A stretch of 64,000 nucleotides of DNA from Xanthobacteraceae bacterium (GCA_023954195.1 JAMLIK010000001.1:1116001-1180000); one strand, 5' to 3'; shown: positions 53,596 through 62,992, counted from the stretch's first letter. Numbers and translations are program-made. The notes: generated by a model not told the origin, from the sequence alone.

Positions 53596-54759
53596 ATGAA
53601 TTTCGACCTCACCACCGAGCAGCAGCAGATCCTCGACTACGGCAACGCGGTCGCCAAGCAGTATGACCGCCGCTACTGGCTCGACTGCGCGGAGAAGCAC
53701 GAATTCCCGACCGCGCTGTACCAGAAGGTGGCGGCGGACGGCTTCGTCGGCATGATGGTGCCGGAGCCATATGGCGGCGCGGGTCAAGGCATGACCGAGA
53801 TGCACTTGTTCCTCGAAGGGCTGTCCAACAACGGCATTCCGCTGTTGAACCTGGTGGTCGGCGCCACCATGAGCCTCGGCCTGATCGCCAAATACGGCAC
53901 CGAGGCGCAGAAGCAGCGCTTCCTGCCCGACGCCTGCGCCGGCAAGACCCGGTTCTGCTTCGCCATCACCGAGCCCGACGCCGGCACCAATTCGATGCGC
54001 ATCACCTCGGTCGCGAAACGCAACGGCAACCGCTTCGCGCTGAACGGACAAAAGACCTTCATCACCGACGCCGACGGCTCCGACTACGCGCTGGTGGTGA
54101 CGCGCACCATCCCGCACACCGAGGTGAAGCGGAAGACCGACGGCTTCACGCTGTTCGTCGTCGACCTCAAGGCCAAGGGCGTCAGCAAGCAATACATTCC
54201 GGTCTCCATTCCCGCGCCGGAAACCCAGTGGCAACTGTTCTTCGACGACGTCGATCTGGGGCCGGAGGACGCCATCGGCGAGATCGATCAAGGTTTCGGC
54301 ATTCTGTTCAACAGCCTCAACCCGGAGCGCATCCTGGTCGGCTCGATCTGCTGCGGGCTCGGCCGCTACGCGCTCAACCGCGCGGTCGAGTACGCAAGCT
54401 CCCGCAAGGTGTTCAAGGACACCCCGATCGGCGCCTATCAGGGCCTGCAACATCCGCTCGCCTCCGCCTACACCGACGTCGAGATGGCCTCGCTGATGAC
54501 GCTGAAGGCCGCCTGGATCTACGATCAGGGCCGCGAGGCCGGCGAGTTCTCCAACATGGCGAAACTCGCCGCCGCCGACGCCGGCATCAAGGCGGTGGAC
54601 ACCGCGCTGCAATGTTTCGGCGGCAACGGTTTCACCAAGGAATACGGCATCTTCGACATCTATCCGCTGGTGCGGCTGCTCAAGACCGCGCCGCTCAACC
54701 GCGAAATGATTCTCAACTATATCGGCGAGCGCGTCATGGGCTTGCCGCGCAGCTACTAG
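53596..54759 (+). CDS. Acyl-CoA dehydrogenase
   Basis: A 387-residue FAD enzyme, first gene of a five-gene operon. It starts MNFDLTTEQQQILDYGNAV, has FCFAITEPDAGTNSMRITSV, QKTFITDADGSDYALVVTRT, NPERILVGSICCGLGRYALN and QCFGGNGFTKEYGIFDIYPL. ATG 53596 is chosen; an in-frame ATG at 53515 would place the start inside operator 5a. In the liu/atu pathways the first gene is a dehydrogenase of this kind. The neighbours suggest it desaturates a branched acyl-CoA before carboxylation. Confidence 0.92.
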   Translation: MNFDLTTEQQQILDYGNAVAKQYDRRYWLDCAEKHEFPTALYQKVAADGFVGMMVPEPYGGAGQGMTEMHLFLEGLSNNGIPLLNLVVGATMSLGLIAKYGTEAQKQRFLPDACAGKTRFCFAITEPDAGTNSMRITSVAKRNGNRFALNGQKTFITDADGSDYALVVTRTIPHTEVKRKTDGFTLFVVDLKAKGVSKQYIPVSIPAPETQWQLFFDDVDLGPEDAIGEIDQGFGILFNSLNPERILVGSICCGLGRYALNRAVEYASSRKVFKDTPIGAYQGLQHPLASAYTDVEMASLMTLKAAWIYDQGREAGEFSNMAKLAAADAGIKAVDTALQCFGGNGFTKEYGIFDIYPLVRLLKTAPLNREMILNYIGERVMGLPRSY

Positions 54760-54771
54760 GATCCCACCGCG

Positions 54772-56379
54772 ATGGCCGTGATGAAATCCGACGTCGCGAC
54801 GACGAGCGACGAATACCGCCGCAACGAAAGCGTCTATCGCGCGCGCGTCGAAGACCTGCGCCGCCGCCGCGCCGCCGCGATGGCGGGCGGGCCGGAGCGG
54901 GCGCGAAAACTGCACAAGGAGCGCAAGCAACTCTTGCCGCGCGAGCGCATTGCCGCGCTGATGGATCCCGGCTCGCCGTTCCTGGAGTTCAGCCAGCTCG
55001 CCGGCGAAGGCATGCACGAAGGCGTGCCGCCCGGCGCCAGCATCATCACCGGTGTCGGCGTCGTCTCCGGCCGGCCCTGCATGATTATCGCCAACGACGC
55101 CACCGTGAAGGGCGGCACCTATTACGGCATCACCTGCAAGAAGCACGTCCGCGCCCAGCACTTCGCCTGGAAGCATCGCCTGCCCTGCATCACGCTGGTG
55201 CAATCCGGCGGCGCCAACCTGCCGGACCAGCCCGGCATTTTCCCGGACGAGGGCCAGTTCGGCTCGATCTTCTACAATCAGGTGCGGATGTCGGGCGAGG
55301 GCATTCCGCAGATCGCCGTCGTCCACGGCCCCTCCACCGCCGGCGGCGCCTACATGCCGGCGCTGTGCGACGAGACCGTGATCGTGCGCAACCAGGGGGC
55401 GATGTTTCTCGGCGGGCCGCAACTTGTCTATGCCGCGACCAAGGAGGAAGTCGGCGTCGAGGCGCTCGGCGGCGGCGAGATGCACTCACGCGTCTCCGGC
55501 GTCACCGATCATCTCGCGGAGAACGACAGCCACGCCATCGCCATCACCCGCGACATCGTCGCCAATCTCGGCGACATCCCGCGACAGCGCTGGCAGGTGG
55601 CCGAGCCAAAGCCGCCGCGCTTCGATCCGAAAGACATTTACGGCTTCATCAGCGCCGACCCGCGCGTGCCCACCAACAACCGCGACATCATCGCGCGACT
55701 GGTCGACGGCAGCGAGTTTCACGAGTTCAAGCCGCTTTACGGCGACACGCTGATGACGGGCTTCGCCCGCATCATGGGCTTCGAGATTGGCATTGTCTGC
55801 AACAACGGCGTGCTGTTCTCCGAAAGCGCGCTGAAGGCGACGCATTTCATCGACCTGTGCTGCAAGCGCGGCATTCCGCTGCTATTCATGGCCGACGTCA
55901 CCGGCTTCATGGTCGGCCGCGAGGCCGAGGAAGGCGGCATCTCCAAGCACGGCGCGAAAATGATTACCGCGATGGCCTCGGCCGACGTGCCGAAATACAC
56001 GTTGATAATCGGCAACTCCTACGGCGCCGGCTACATGTCGATGTGCGGCCGGCCGATGAAGCCCAACGCCATGATGATGTGGCCGAACGGCCGCTCCGCC
56101 ATCATGGGCCCCGACCAGGCGGCCAACACGCTGGCGATGGTGCGCGACGAGGCGCACAAGCGCGACGGCACGAGCTGGACTGAGGACGAACGCGAAGCCT
56201 ATCGCGCGCCGGTGCGCCAGCAGTTCGAGGATTTCGCCAACGCTTACAATTTCGCCCGCAACATCTGGTGCGACATGGTGATCGACCCGCTGGAAACCCG
56301 CAACGTGATGGCGCTGCTGCTCGACCTCGCCGGCCGCCTGCCGCCGAAGGAAACACGCGTCGGCGTGCTGCGGATGTGA
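54772..56379 (+). CDS. Acyl-CoA carboxylase beta subunit, methylcrotonyl-/geranyl-CoA-carboxylase type
   Basis: A 535-residue carboxyltransferase of the MccB/LiuB/AtuC clade: ANDATVKGGTYYGITCKKHV, SGGANLPDQPGIFPDEGQFG, AVVHGPSTAGGAYMPALCDE and the C-terminal GNSYGAGYMSMCGRPMKP. The mature length (535) equals MCC beta. It adds CO2 from biotin to the gamma carbon of an alpha,beta-unsaturated acyl-CoA in the characterised members. It is 12 bp from the dehydrogenase and 16 bp before the alpha gene. The Gly/Ala pair that separates methylcrotonyl from geranyl substrates needs an alignment. Confidence 0.92.
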   Translation: MAVMKSDVATTSDEYRRNESVYRARVEDLRRRRAAAMAGGPERARKLHKERKQLLPRERIAALMDPGSPFLEFSQLAGEGMHEGVPPGASIITGVGVVSGRPCMIIANDATVKGGTYYGITCKKHVRAQHFAWKHRLPCITLVQSGGANLPDQPGIFPDEGQFGSIFYNQVRMSGEGIPQIAVVHGPSTAGGAYMPALCDETVIVRNQGAMFLGGPQLVYAATKEEVGVEALGGGEMHSRVSGVTDHLAENDSHAIAITRDIVANLGDIPRQRWQVAEPKPPRFDPKDIYGFISADPRVPTNNRDIIARLVDGSEFHEFKPLYGDTLMTGFARIMGFEIGIVCNNGVLFSESALKATHFIDLCCKRGIPLLFMADVTGFMVGREAEEGGISKHGAKMITAMASADVPKYTLIIGNSYGAGYMSMCGRPMKPNAMMMWPNGRSAIMGPDQAANTLAMVRDEAHKRDGTSWTEDEREAYRAPVRQQFEDFANAYNFARNIWCDMVIDPLETRNVMALLLDLAGRLPPKETRVGVLRM

Positions 56380-56395
56380 CGACGGGAGACACATC

Positions 56396-58390
56396 GTGTT
56401 CGATAAAATCCTGATCGCCAATCGCGGCGAGATCGCCTGCCGGATCGCCCGCACCTGCCGCCGCCTCGGCGTCGCCGTCGCCGGCGTCCATTCCGCCGCC
56501 GACGCGGGAGCCCTGCATGTGCGCGAGATCGGCGAATCCGTCCTGATAGGCGGCGCGGCGGCCGCCGACAGCTATCTGCGCATCGACGCGGTGATCGCGG
56601 GCGCGAAAGCCACCGGCGCGCAGGCGATCCATCCCGGCTTCGGCTTCCTGGCGGAAAACGCCGCCTTCGCCCGCGCCGTCGAGGCCGCCGGCCTGGTCTT
56701 CATCGGCCCGACGCCGGACGTGATCGAGCGGCTCGGCGACAAGGCGCTCGCCAAGCGGGAAGCGGACGCCGCCTCCGTGCCGATCATTCCCGGCTCCACC
56801 ACGCCGAGCGAGAACCAGGCCGAGATCGCGCGCATCGTCCGCGAGATCGGCCTGCCGGCGATGCTGAAGGCCGCGGCCGGCGGCGGCGGCAAGGGCATGC
56901 GCGTGGTTTCCACGCTCGACGGCGTTGGCGACGACATCGAATCGGCGATGCGCGAGGCTAAAAACGCCTTCGGCTCCGCCGGCCTGATCGTCGAGAAATT
57001 CATTCCGCGCGGCCGTCATATCGAAATCCAGATTCTGGGCGACGGCAAGGGCAACGTCGTCCACCTGTTCGAGCGCGAATGCACCTTGCAGCGCCGCCAC
57101 CAGAAAGTCATCGAGGAAGCGCCGGCGGCGAACCTGCCGGCCTCCTTGCGCGACCGCATGGCGGCGGACGCGGTGCGGCTGGGTCAGCGCCTGAACTATC
57201 GCGGCGCCGGCACCGTCGAGTTCATCGTGCAGGACGACGCGTATTATTTCCTCGAAGTCAATCCACGCTTGCAGGTCGAGCACCCGGTGACCGAGATGAT
57301 TACCGGGCTCGACATCGTCGAGCTGATGCTGCGCATCGCCGCCGGCGAGGGCCTGCCGCTGACGCAGGAGCGGATCGCTTGCGCCGGCCACGCCGTCGAG
57401 GCGCGGATCTGCGCCGAGGATCCCGCCAACAATTTTCTGCCGGTCACGGGCGACATCGCCCATGTCAGCTTCCCGAGCGGCGATATCCGCGTCGAGACCG
57501 GCGTGGAAAGCGGGTCGGTGGTGACGTCCTACTACGATTCGATGCTGGCGAAGCTGATCGCTTTCGCACCGACGCGCGACGAGGCGCTCACCCGGTTGCG
57601 CGCGGCGCTGGAGGCGACCGCGATCTTCGGTGTCACCACCAATCAGGCGTTCCTCGCCCGGCTGATCGACTGGCCGGCGACCCGCGCAGCGACCTTCCAC
57701 ACCCGCTCGATCGACGAGAGTATCGCGCAACTCACCGCGCCCGCCTCGGACTCCGACCGCGCGGCGCTGGCGCTCGGCGGCTGCTTCTGGATGCTGCGCC
57801 AGCGCGAGGCGCTGGCGCGCGATCCGTGGCGCGCGCGCGAACTGACCGGCTGGCACATGGCGGCGGGCGACGTCGGCCTGTCGCCGATCCCGGAACTGCA
57901 TTTGACCACCGTCGGCCACAGCGCCGAAATCCGCTTCGCGCCGGTCGCGGTCGACGGCGCCATGACCATCGGCGTCAACGACGATCAGTTGACGGTGCGC
58001 CTCGACCCGCTCGGTGACGATCGCTTCACGGCAGTCGTCGGCGCGCGGGTCGAGGTGGTCCGCATCCGTCAGGAGCAGGACGCCATCTTCGTCCATGACG
58101 GACGCGGCGTGCATGCCATGCGGGCGGTGCCCTATCTCAGCTATATCAGCGCCACCGCCGAGACCAGCGGCGACCTGCGCGCGCCGATGACCGGCATGAT
58201 CCTCAAGGTCAACGTCGCGGTCGGCGACAAGGTCAAGGTGGGCTGCGTCGCGGCGGTGCTGGAATCGATGAAGATGGAGCTGCGGATCACGTCCGAGATC
58301 GACGGCGTGGTGGCGGCGGTCAACTGCCGCGCCGGCGAAACCGTCGAGCGCAACGCCATCGTCGTCGTCGTCGAGCCGGAACCGTCATGA
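56396..58390 (+). CDS. Acyl-CoA carboxylase alpha subunit (MccA/AtuF-like)
   Basis: A 664-residue biotin carboxylase. FDKILIANRGEIACRIARTC starts it; ATP loop KAAAGGGGKGMRVVS, ERECTLQRRHQKVIEEAPAA, EVNPRLQVEHPVTEMITGLD and the biotinyl Lys in LESMKMELRI near residue 625. It starts at GTG 56396 with GGGAG eight bases upstream. It pairs with the beta subunit at 54772. The second alpha subunit of the window (31029) is of another operon, so each pair is probably a separate enzyme. Confidence 0.92.
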   Translation: MFDKILIANRGEIACRIARTCRRLGVAVAGVHSAADAGALHVREIGESVLIGGAAAADSYLRIDAVIAGAKATGAQAIHPGFGFLAENAAFARAVEAAGLVFIGPTPDVIERLGDKALAKREADAASVPIIPGSTTPSENQAEIARIVREIGLPAMLKAAAGGGGKGMRVVSTLDGVGDDIESAMREAKNAFGSAGLIVEKFIPRGRHIEIQILGDGKGNVVHLFERECTLQRRHQKVIEEAPAANLPASLRDRMAADAVRLGQRLNYRGAGTVEFIVQDDAYYFLEVNPRLQVEHPVTEMITGLDIVELMLRIAAGEGLPLTQERIACAGHAVEARICAEDPANNFLPVTGDIAHVSFPSGDIRVETGVESGSVVTSYYDSMLAKLIAFAPTRDEALTRLRAALEATAIFGVTTNQAFLARLIDWPATRAATFHTRSIDESIAQLTAPASDSDRAALALGGCFWMLRQREALARDPWRARELTGWHMAAGDVGLSPIPELHLTTVGHSAEIRFAPVAVDGAMTIGVNDDQLTVRLDPLGDDRFTAVVGARVEVVRIRQEQDAIFVHDGRGVHAMRAVPYLSYISATAETSGDLRAPMTGMILKVNVAVGDKVKVGCVAAVLESMKMELRITSEIDGVVAAVNCRAGETVERNAIVVVVEPEPS

Positions 58391-58433
58391 TATCAACCTC
58401 GCGCGACGCGGCGCGATCAACGGGGAAATCGCC

Positions 58434-59198
58434 ATGAGACTGGGTAGCGTCAACTACGAGACCAGGGGCAAGATCGCGATCCTGACCCTCGACGAGCCGA
58501 CCAAGCTCAACGCGCTCACCGCGGGCCTCCGCGAGGGCATCCTCGCCGGCCTCGCCCGCGCCGACGTCGACGAGGGCATTCGCGTCGTCATCATCACCGG
58601 CGGCGGCGACAAGGCGTTCTGCGCCGGCGCCGATATCTCGGGCTTCGAGCTGGAGGCCGAGAAGGGCCGTAAGTTCCTCGCCGCCGCGCTCGACGTGCTG
58701 GCGGCCCCGGAACGCTGTAGCAAGCCGGTGATCGCGGCCGTCAACGGCCTCGCCTATGGCGGCGGCTTCGAGCTGGCGATGGCGTCGGACTTCATCCTCG
58801 CCTCGGATCGCGCCAAATTCGCGGTGCCGGAAATCATGCTCGGCCTGCTGCCGGGCTTCGCCATCGTCCGCCTGCACGACATCGTCGGCCGGGCCAGGGC
58901 CAAGGAACTCAGCATGCTCGGCGACCCGATCGACGCGGCCGAAGCCGAACGGATCGGGCTGGTGCTGCGCGTGGTGCCGCACCACGCGCTGATGGCCGAG
59001 GCGCTGGCGTTCGCCGAGCGCATCGCCGCCAAGCCGCGGCTGGCGGTGGCGATGGCCAAGTCGTTCTACAATCGCGGGCTCGGCGGCGACGAGATGCGTC
59101 ACGCCGTCGACGGCTTCCCGCTCTTGATGATGCACGACGACGCGCGCGAGGGCATCAGCGCCTTCCGCGAGAAGCGCAAGCCGAAGTTCAAGGACTAG
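58434..59198 (+). CDS. Enoyl-CoA hydratase with both catalytic glutamates (LiuC/AtuE-like place)
   Basis: A 254-residue crotonase. It is the only one of five in the window with both glutamates: Glu113 in GGGFELAMASD and Glu133 in AVPEIMLGLLPG. The oxyanion motif is DKAFCAGADISGFEL. It follows the carboxylase alpha gene by 43 bp and fits the hydration step after carboxylation (methylglutaconyl-CoA-type to hydroxyglutaryl-CoA-type). ATG 58434 lies 8-9 bases after GGGGAA. Confidence 0.92.
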   Translation: MRLGSVNYETRGKIAILTLDEPTKLNALTAGLREGILAGLARADVDEGIRVVIITGGGDKAFCAGADISGFELEAEKGRKFLAAALDVLAAPERCSKPVIAAVNGLAYGGGFELAMASDFILASDRAKFAVPEIMLGLLPGFAIVRLHDIVGRARAKELSMLGDPIDAAEAERIGLVLRVVPHHALMAEALAFAERIAAKPRLAVAMAKSFYNRGLGGDEMRHAVDGFPLLMMHDDAREGISAFREKRKPKFKD

Positions 59199-59207
59199 GC
59201 CCGCGCC

Positions 59208-60074
59208 ATGCCGAGACGAACCTTCACCGGCGCGCAAGGCCAGACGATCGCCGCCGAGATCGCCGGCGACGGACCGCCGGTGCTGCTCGCCCATGGCGGC
59301 GGACAGACCCGCGCAGCCTGGACCAAGGTGTCGAGCGCGCTGGCCGAGGCCGGCTATAAGGCCGTCGCCATCGACATGCGCGGCCACGGCGAAAGCGAGT
59401 GGTCGCCGTCGGGCGCCTATCATTTCAGCGATTACGCCGCCGACCTGCTCGCCATCGCTGACGCGCTGCAAGACAAGCCCGCCGTGGTCGGCGCCTCGCT
59501 CGGCGGGCTCGCCGGGCTGCTGGCGGAGGGCGAATTGCGGCCCGGCGTGTTCGCGTCGCTGACGCTGGTGGACGTCACGCCGCAACTGCAACCGGATGGC
59601 GTCGCCCATATTCTCGGTTTCATGGAGGCGCATCTCGACGAAGGCTTCGCCAGCGCCGATGAGGCCGCCGCCGCCATCGCCGCCTATCTGCCGCATCGCA
59701 AGCAACGCGGGCCGTCGGAGACGCTGGAGCGCTACTTGCGCAAATGCGACGACGGCCGGCTGCGCTGGCACTGGGATCCGCGCTTCATCGCCGCGGCGAA
59801 CCGGGCGATGCCGGAGGATCTGGAATCGCGCTTCGCCGCCGCCGCGCGCCGGCTGCGCCTTCCCGTTCACCTGATCCGGGGCGGCTCCAGCAATTTGGTA
59901 ACCCCTGAGGCCGCGCGGCAGTTCCTCCAGTTCGCGCCGCATGCCAATTACACTGACATCGCCGACGCCGGACATATGGTGGTCGGCGACCGCAACGACG
60001 TGTTCACCGAAGCCATCGTCGGTTTCCTGCGCCGACACGCGCCGCTGCCGCACGCGCCGTCCCGATGCCCATAA
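59208..60074 (+). CDS. Alpha/beta-hydrolase
   Basis: A 288-residue hydrolase. VLLAHGGGQTRAAWTKVSSA gives the oxyanion loop, AIDMRGHGESEW is usual and the nucleophile elbow is VGASLGGLAG with the catalytic Ser. Asp is in LIRGGSSNLVTPEAARQF or close by; the His is in DAGHMVVGDRNDVF. No signal peptide. It is the last gene of the operon; it could release a free acid from a CoA or ester intermediate. The GxSxGG form also occurs in non-haem peroxidase-like hydrolases. Confidence 0.88.
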   Translation: MPRRTFTGAQGQTIAAEIAGDGPPVLLAHGGGQTRAAWTKVSSALAEAGYKAVAIDMRGHGESEWSPSGAYHFSDYAADLLAIADALQDKPAVVGASLGGLAGLLAEGELRPGVFASLTLVDVTPQLQPDGVAHILGFMEAHLDEGFASADEAAAAIAAYLPHRKQRGPSETLERYLRKCDDGRLRWHWDPRFIAAANRAMPEDLESRFAAAARRLRLPVHLIRGGSSNLVTPEAARQFLQFAPHANYTDIADAGHMVVGDRNDVFTEAIVGFLRRHAPLPHAPSRCP

Positions 60075-60216
60075 GACACGCACCGTTGCATTACCTGCGT
60101 CCAATAACGCGCTTGCATGAAAAGCAGGCGCTGGGTAGCTTAACTTTCAAGCCTCCCAAGAAAGGCCATCGCCTTCCCATGTGCATGTGTGCCGCCCGCG
60201 CGGAGCCGAATAATTG

Positions 60217-61035
60217 ATGACGGACGGAGACGACAAGTCGGGGGGCGCCCGGAACCGGGCCGGCCCGGTGCTGGAATGCCAGTCCGTCGAACGCCGGTTC
60301 GGCGGCATCGTGGCGCTGAACGGAATCGATCTTCAGATCCAGCGCGGCGAGATTTTCGGCCTGGTCGGTCCCAACGGTTGCGGCAAAACCACCCTCACCA
60401 ACGCCATCACCGGATTTTATCCGCCGCAGCGCGGCAACATCTTGCTTAACGGCCATGACATCACCGGCCTCGCGCCGCACAAGGTGGCGCGGCTCGGCGT
60501 GGCGCGCACGTTTCAGAATCTCGCGTTGTTCAACGGCATGAGCGTGCTCGATAACATCCTGCTGGGCCGCCACGTCCACATGCACGCCAGCGTGCTGCGC
60601 ACCGCCGGCTACTGGTGGCTGGCACAGGGCGACGAGACCAAAAATCGCGCGGCGGTCGAGGATGTCATCGACTTCCTGCAACTGGAGAGTGTGCGCACCG
60701 AACTGGTGGACGGCATCCCGATCGGCCTCAAGAAGCGCGTCGAACTGGCGCGGGCGCTTGCCGCCGAACCGAGCCTGCTGATTCTCGACGAGCCGATGGC
60801 AGGCATGAATCAGGAGGAGAAGGAATACATGGCGCGCTTCATCCTCGACGCGCGGGACGAGCGGAACGTCACGGTGCTGCTGATCGAACACCACATGGAC
60901 GTCATCACCGGCATCTGCGATCGCATGCTGGCGCTGAACTACGGCGCGATGATCGGCTCCGGCATTCCGGCGGAGGTGGTCGCCGACCCGCGCGTGGTGG
61001 AAGCCTATATCGGAGGCGCGCATGCAGCCCACTGA
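60217..61035 (+). CDS. Branched-chain amino acid type ABC transporter ATPase, LivG-like
   Basis: A 272-residue ATPase. An N-terminal 20-residue extension precedes LECQSVERRFGGIVALNGID; Walker A GPNGCGKTT, LivG signature DGIPIGLKKRVELARALA, Walker B LLILDEPMAGMN and LLIEHHMDVIT. The ATG at 60217 is chosen over TTG 60214. It starts a second Liv operon that runs out of the window. The 142 bp before it hold no operator of the TCTAACA type. It overlaps the following ligase gene by 14 bp. Confidence 0.92.
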   Translation: MTDGDDKSGGARNRAGPVLECQSVERRFGGIVALNGIDLQIQRGEIFGLVGPNGCGKTTLTNAITGFYPPQRGNILLNGHDITGLAPHKVARLGVARTFQNLALFNGMSVLDNILLGRHVHMHASVLRTAGYWWLAQGDETKNRAAVEDVIDFLQLESVRTELVDGIPIGLKKRVELARALAAEPSLLILDEPMAGMNQEEKEYMARFILDARDERNVTVLLIEHHMDVITGICDRMLALNYGAMIGSGIPAEVVADPRVVEAYIGGAHAAH

Positions 61036-62989
61036 CGGCGGCGCCCCCGCCGCAGCGACCGCGGCCACCACCCCGACCACCGCCACAACCTGGGATTTCG
61101 GCGCCGACACCACCCTGAGCCGCCTGCTCGCCAGGAACGCCGAGGTGTTTCCCGACGACATCGCGATGCGCGAGAAAAGCAAGGGCATCTGGCAGGAGAT
61201 GAGCTGGCGGCAGGTGCTCGACAGCATGCTGCATTGCGCCGCCGGGCTGGAGAGCCTCGGCTTTGCCGCCGGCGACGTGCTGCTGGTGGTCGGCGACAAC
61301 CGGCCGCGCCTGTACATCGGCATGATCGCAGCCGGCGCGCTCGGCGGCCACGCCATGCCGGCTTTCCCCGACGCCACGCTCGACGAGATCAAGCACTTCG
61401 TCCACGAGGCCGACGTCCGCTTCGTTCTCGCCGAGGATCAGGAGCAGGTCGACAAGATGCTCGACCTGCGCGAGCAGGACGCCGGCATCGCCCACGTCAT
61501 TTATGACGACCCGCGCGGACTCGCGGCCTATCCGTTTCCGGGCCTGCTTTCGTGGGACGCGCTGTGCGCCCGTGGCGAGGCGCGGCTGAAGGCGGAATCG
61601 GGCCTGCGCGAGGCATTGATCGCGCGCGCCAATCCCGACGGCCCGGCGGTGTTCGTGCATTCGTCGGGCTCCACCGGCAAGCCCAAGGGCATCGTGCTGT
61701 CGCACCGCAACTTGTTGTCGGGCGTGCGCAACGCCTATCACGGCGGCGCGTTCGATTTCGGCGAAAGCATTCTGGCCTATCTGCCGATGGCCTGGGTCGG
61801 TGACTTCGCGGTCACCGTCGCGGGCGGCGTCGCGCTGCGCTTCGTCATCAACATTCCGGAGCGGCAGGAGACGGTGCTGCAAAACCTGCGCGAGGTAGCG
61901 CCGACCTTCTACCTCGCCGCGCCGCGAAGCTGGGACAACATGCTCACCACCATCCAGGTACGCATGGAGGATTCCACGCCATTCAAGAAGGCGATCTACA
62001 AGTTCTTCATGGCCTCGGCGCTGTCGGCCGAGCGCCGCAAGCTCGAAGGCGGCCAGCCGACGCTGAAGGAGATGCTGCTCGGCCCGCTCGGCGAGTGGCT
62101 GGTCTGCGGTCCGATCAAGGACCAGTTCGGCCTGTCGCGGCTGCGCGGCGCCTTCACCGGCGGCGAGGCGATGGGTGAGGATACCTTCGTGTTCTACCGC
62201 GCGCTCGGCATTAAGCTGCGGCAGCTCTACGGCCAGACCGAAAGCAGCGCCTACAACGCCCTGCAAGGCCCCGACGAGGTGCGGCTGCACACCGTCGGCC
62301 GCCCGTTCCCCGGCGTCGAGGTCCAGATCAGCGACGCCGGCGAAATCCTGGTCCGCTCCGGCAGCGTGTTCTCCGGCTACTTCAAGCAGGAGGCCGCCAC
62401 CCGCGAGGCGCTGCGCGACGGCTGGCTGCACACCGGCGACGCCGGCTACCTCGAACCCAACGGCCATCTGGTGGTGCTGGGCCGCCTGTCGGACGTGGTC
62501 CACACCGCCAAGGGCGAGCGCTATATTCCGAACTACATCGAGAACCGTCTCAAGTTCAGCCCCTACATCAAGGAGGCCGCCGTGCTCGGCGCCGGCCGCG
62601 ACCGGCTCGCGGCGCTGATCTGCATCGACAAGGAGGCGGTCGGGTTCTGGGCCGAACTGCGCGGCATTTCCTACATGTCCTATGCCGACCTGTCGCAGAA
62701 GCCGGAAGTCGCGACGCTGATCCTGGAAGCGGTGCGGCACGTCAACCGCACCCTGCCGGAGCCGCTTCATCTCACGCGCTTCGTCAACCTGCACAAGGAA
62801 TTCGACGCCGACGACGGCGAGATCACCCGCACCCGCAAGATCCGCCGCAACGTCGTCGAGGATCGATACGCGCCGATCATCGACGCCATCTACGACAATC
62901 GGAGCAGCGTGCTGATGAAAGCCCAGATCACCTACGAGACCGGCGAGGTCGGCGTGATCGAGCGAACGCTCACCGTGCAGGAGGTCTGA
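61022..62989 (+). CDS. AMP-forming long-chain-type acyl-CoA ligase inside the Liv operon
   Basis: A 655-residue ANL ligase of the long FadD15/FAA-like type, with GIWQEMSWRQVLDSMLHCAA, A3 FVHSSGSTGKPKGIVLSHRN, the LYGQTESSAYNALQGPDEVR A5 segment, GWLHTGDAGYLEPNGHLVVL and Lys in TRTRKIRRNVVEDRY. ATG 61022 lies inside the livG-like gene and its stop is 3 bases before livH. Its place shows that the imported compound is probably an acid that becomes a CoA thioester on entry. The substrate may be an aromatic, cyclic or long-chain acid. Confidence 0.9.
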   Translation: MQPTDGGAPAAATAATTPTTATTWDFGADTTLSRLLARNAEVFPDDIAMREKSKGIWQEMSWRQVLDSMLHCAAGLESLGFAAGDVLLVVGDNRPRLYIGMIAAGALGGHAMPAFPDATLDEIKHFVHEADVRFVLAEDQEQVDKMLDLREQDAGIAHVIYDDPRGLAAYPFPGLLSWDALCARGEARLKAESGLREALIARANPDGPAVFVHSSGSTGKPKGIVLSHRNLLSGVRNAYHGGAFDFGESILAYLPMAWVGDFAVTVAGGVALRFVINIPERQETVLQNLREVAPTFYLAAPRSWDNMLTTIQVRMEDSTPFKKAIYKFFMASALSAERRKLEGGQPTLKEMLLGPLGEWLVCGPIKDQFGLSRLRGAFTGGEAMGEDTFVFYRALGIKLRQLYGQTESSAYNALQGPDEVRLHTVGRPFPGVEVQISDAGEILVRSGSVFSGYFKQEAATREALRDGWLHTGDAGYLEPNGHLVVLGRLSDVVHTAKGERYIPNYIENRLKFSPYIKEAAVLGAGRDRLAALICIDKEAVGFWAELRGISYMSYADLSQKPEVATLILEAVRHVNRTLPEPLHLTRFVNLHKEFDADDGEITRTRKIRRNVVEDRYAPIIDAIYDNRSSVLMKAQITYETGEVGVIERTLTVQEV

Positions 62990-62992
62990 GCC

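Noticed and set aside
54772-59198. Classical leucine (liu) operon
   Set aside because: The gene types match, but an HMG-CoA-lyase gene (liuE) is absent, so I do not use liu symbols.
50123-60074. Steroid degradation cluster, because of the Ltp2/DUF35-like pair
   Set aside because: No KstD, Kst9alpha-hydroxylase, HsaA-D or other ring-degradation genes are present; the MCC-like carboxylase does not belong to that pathway.
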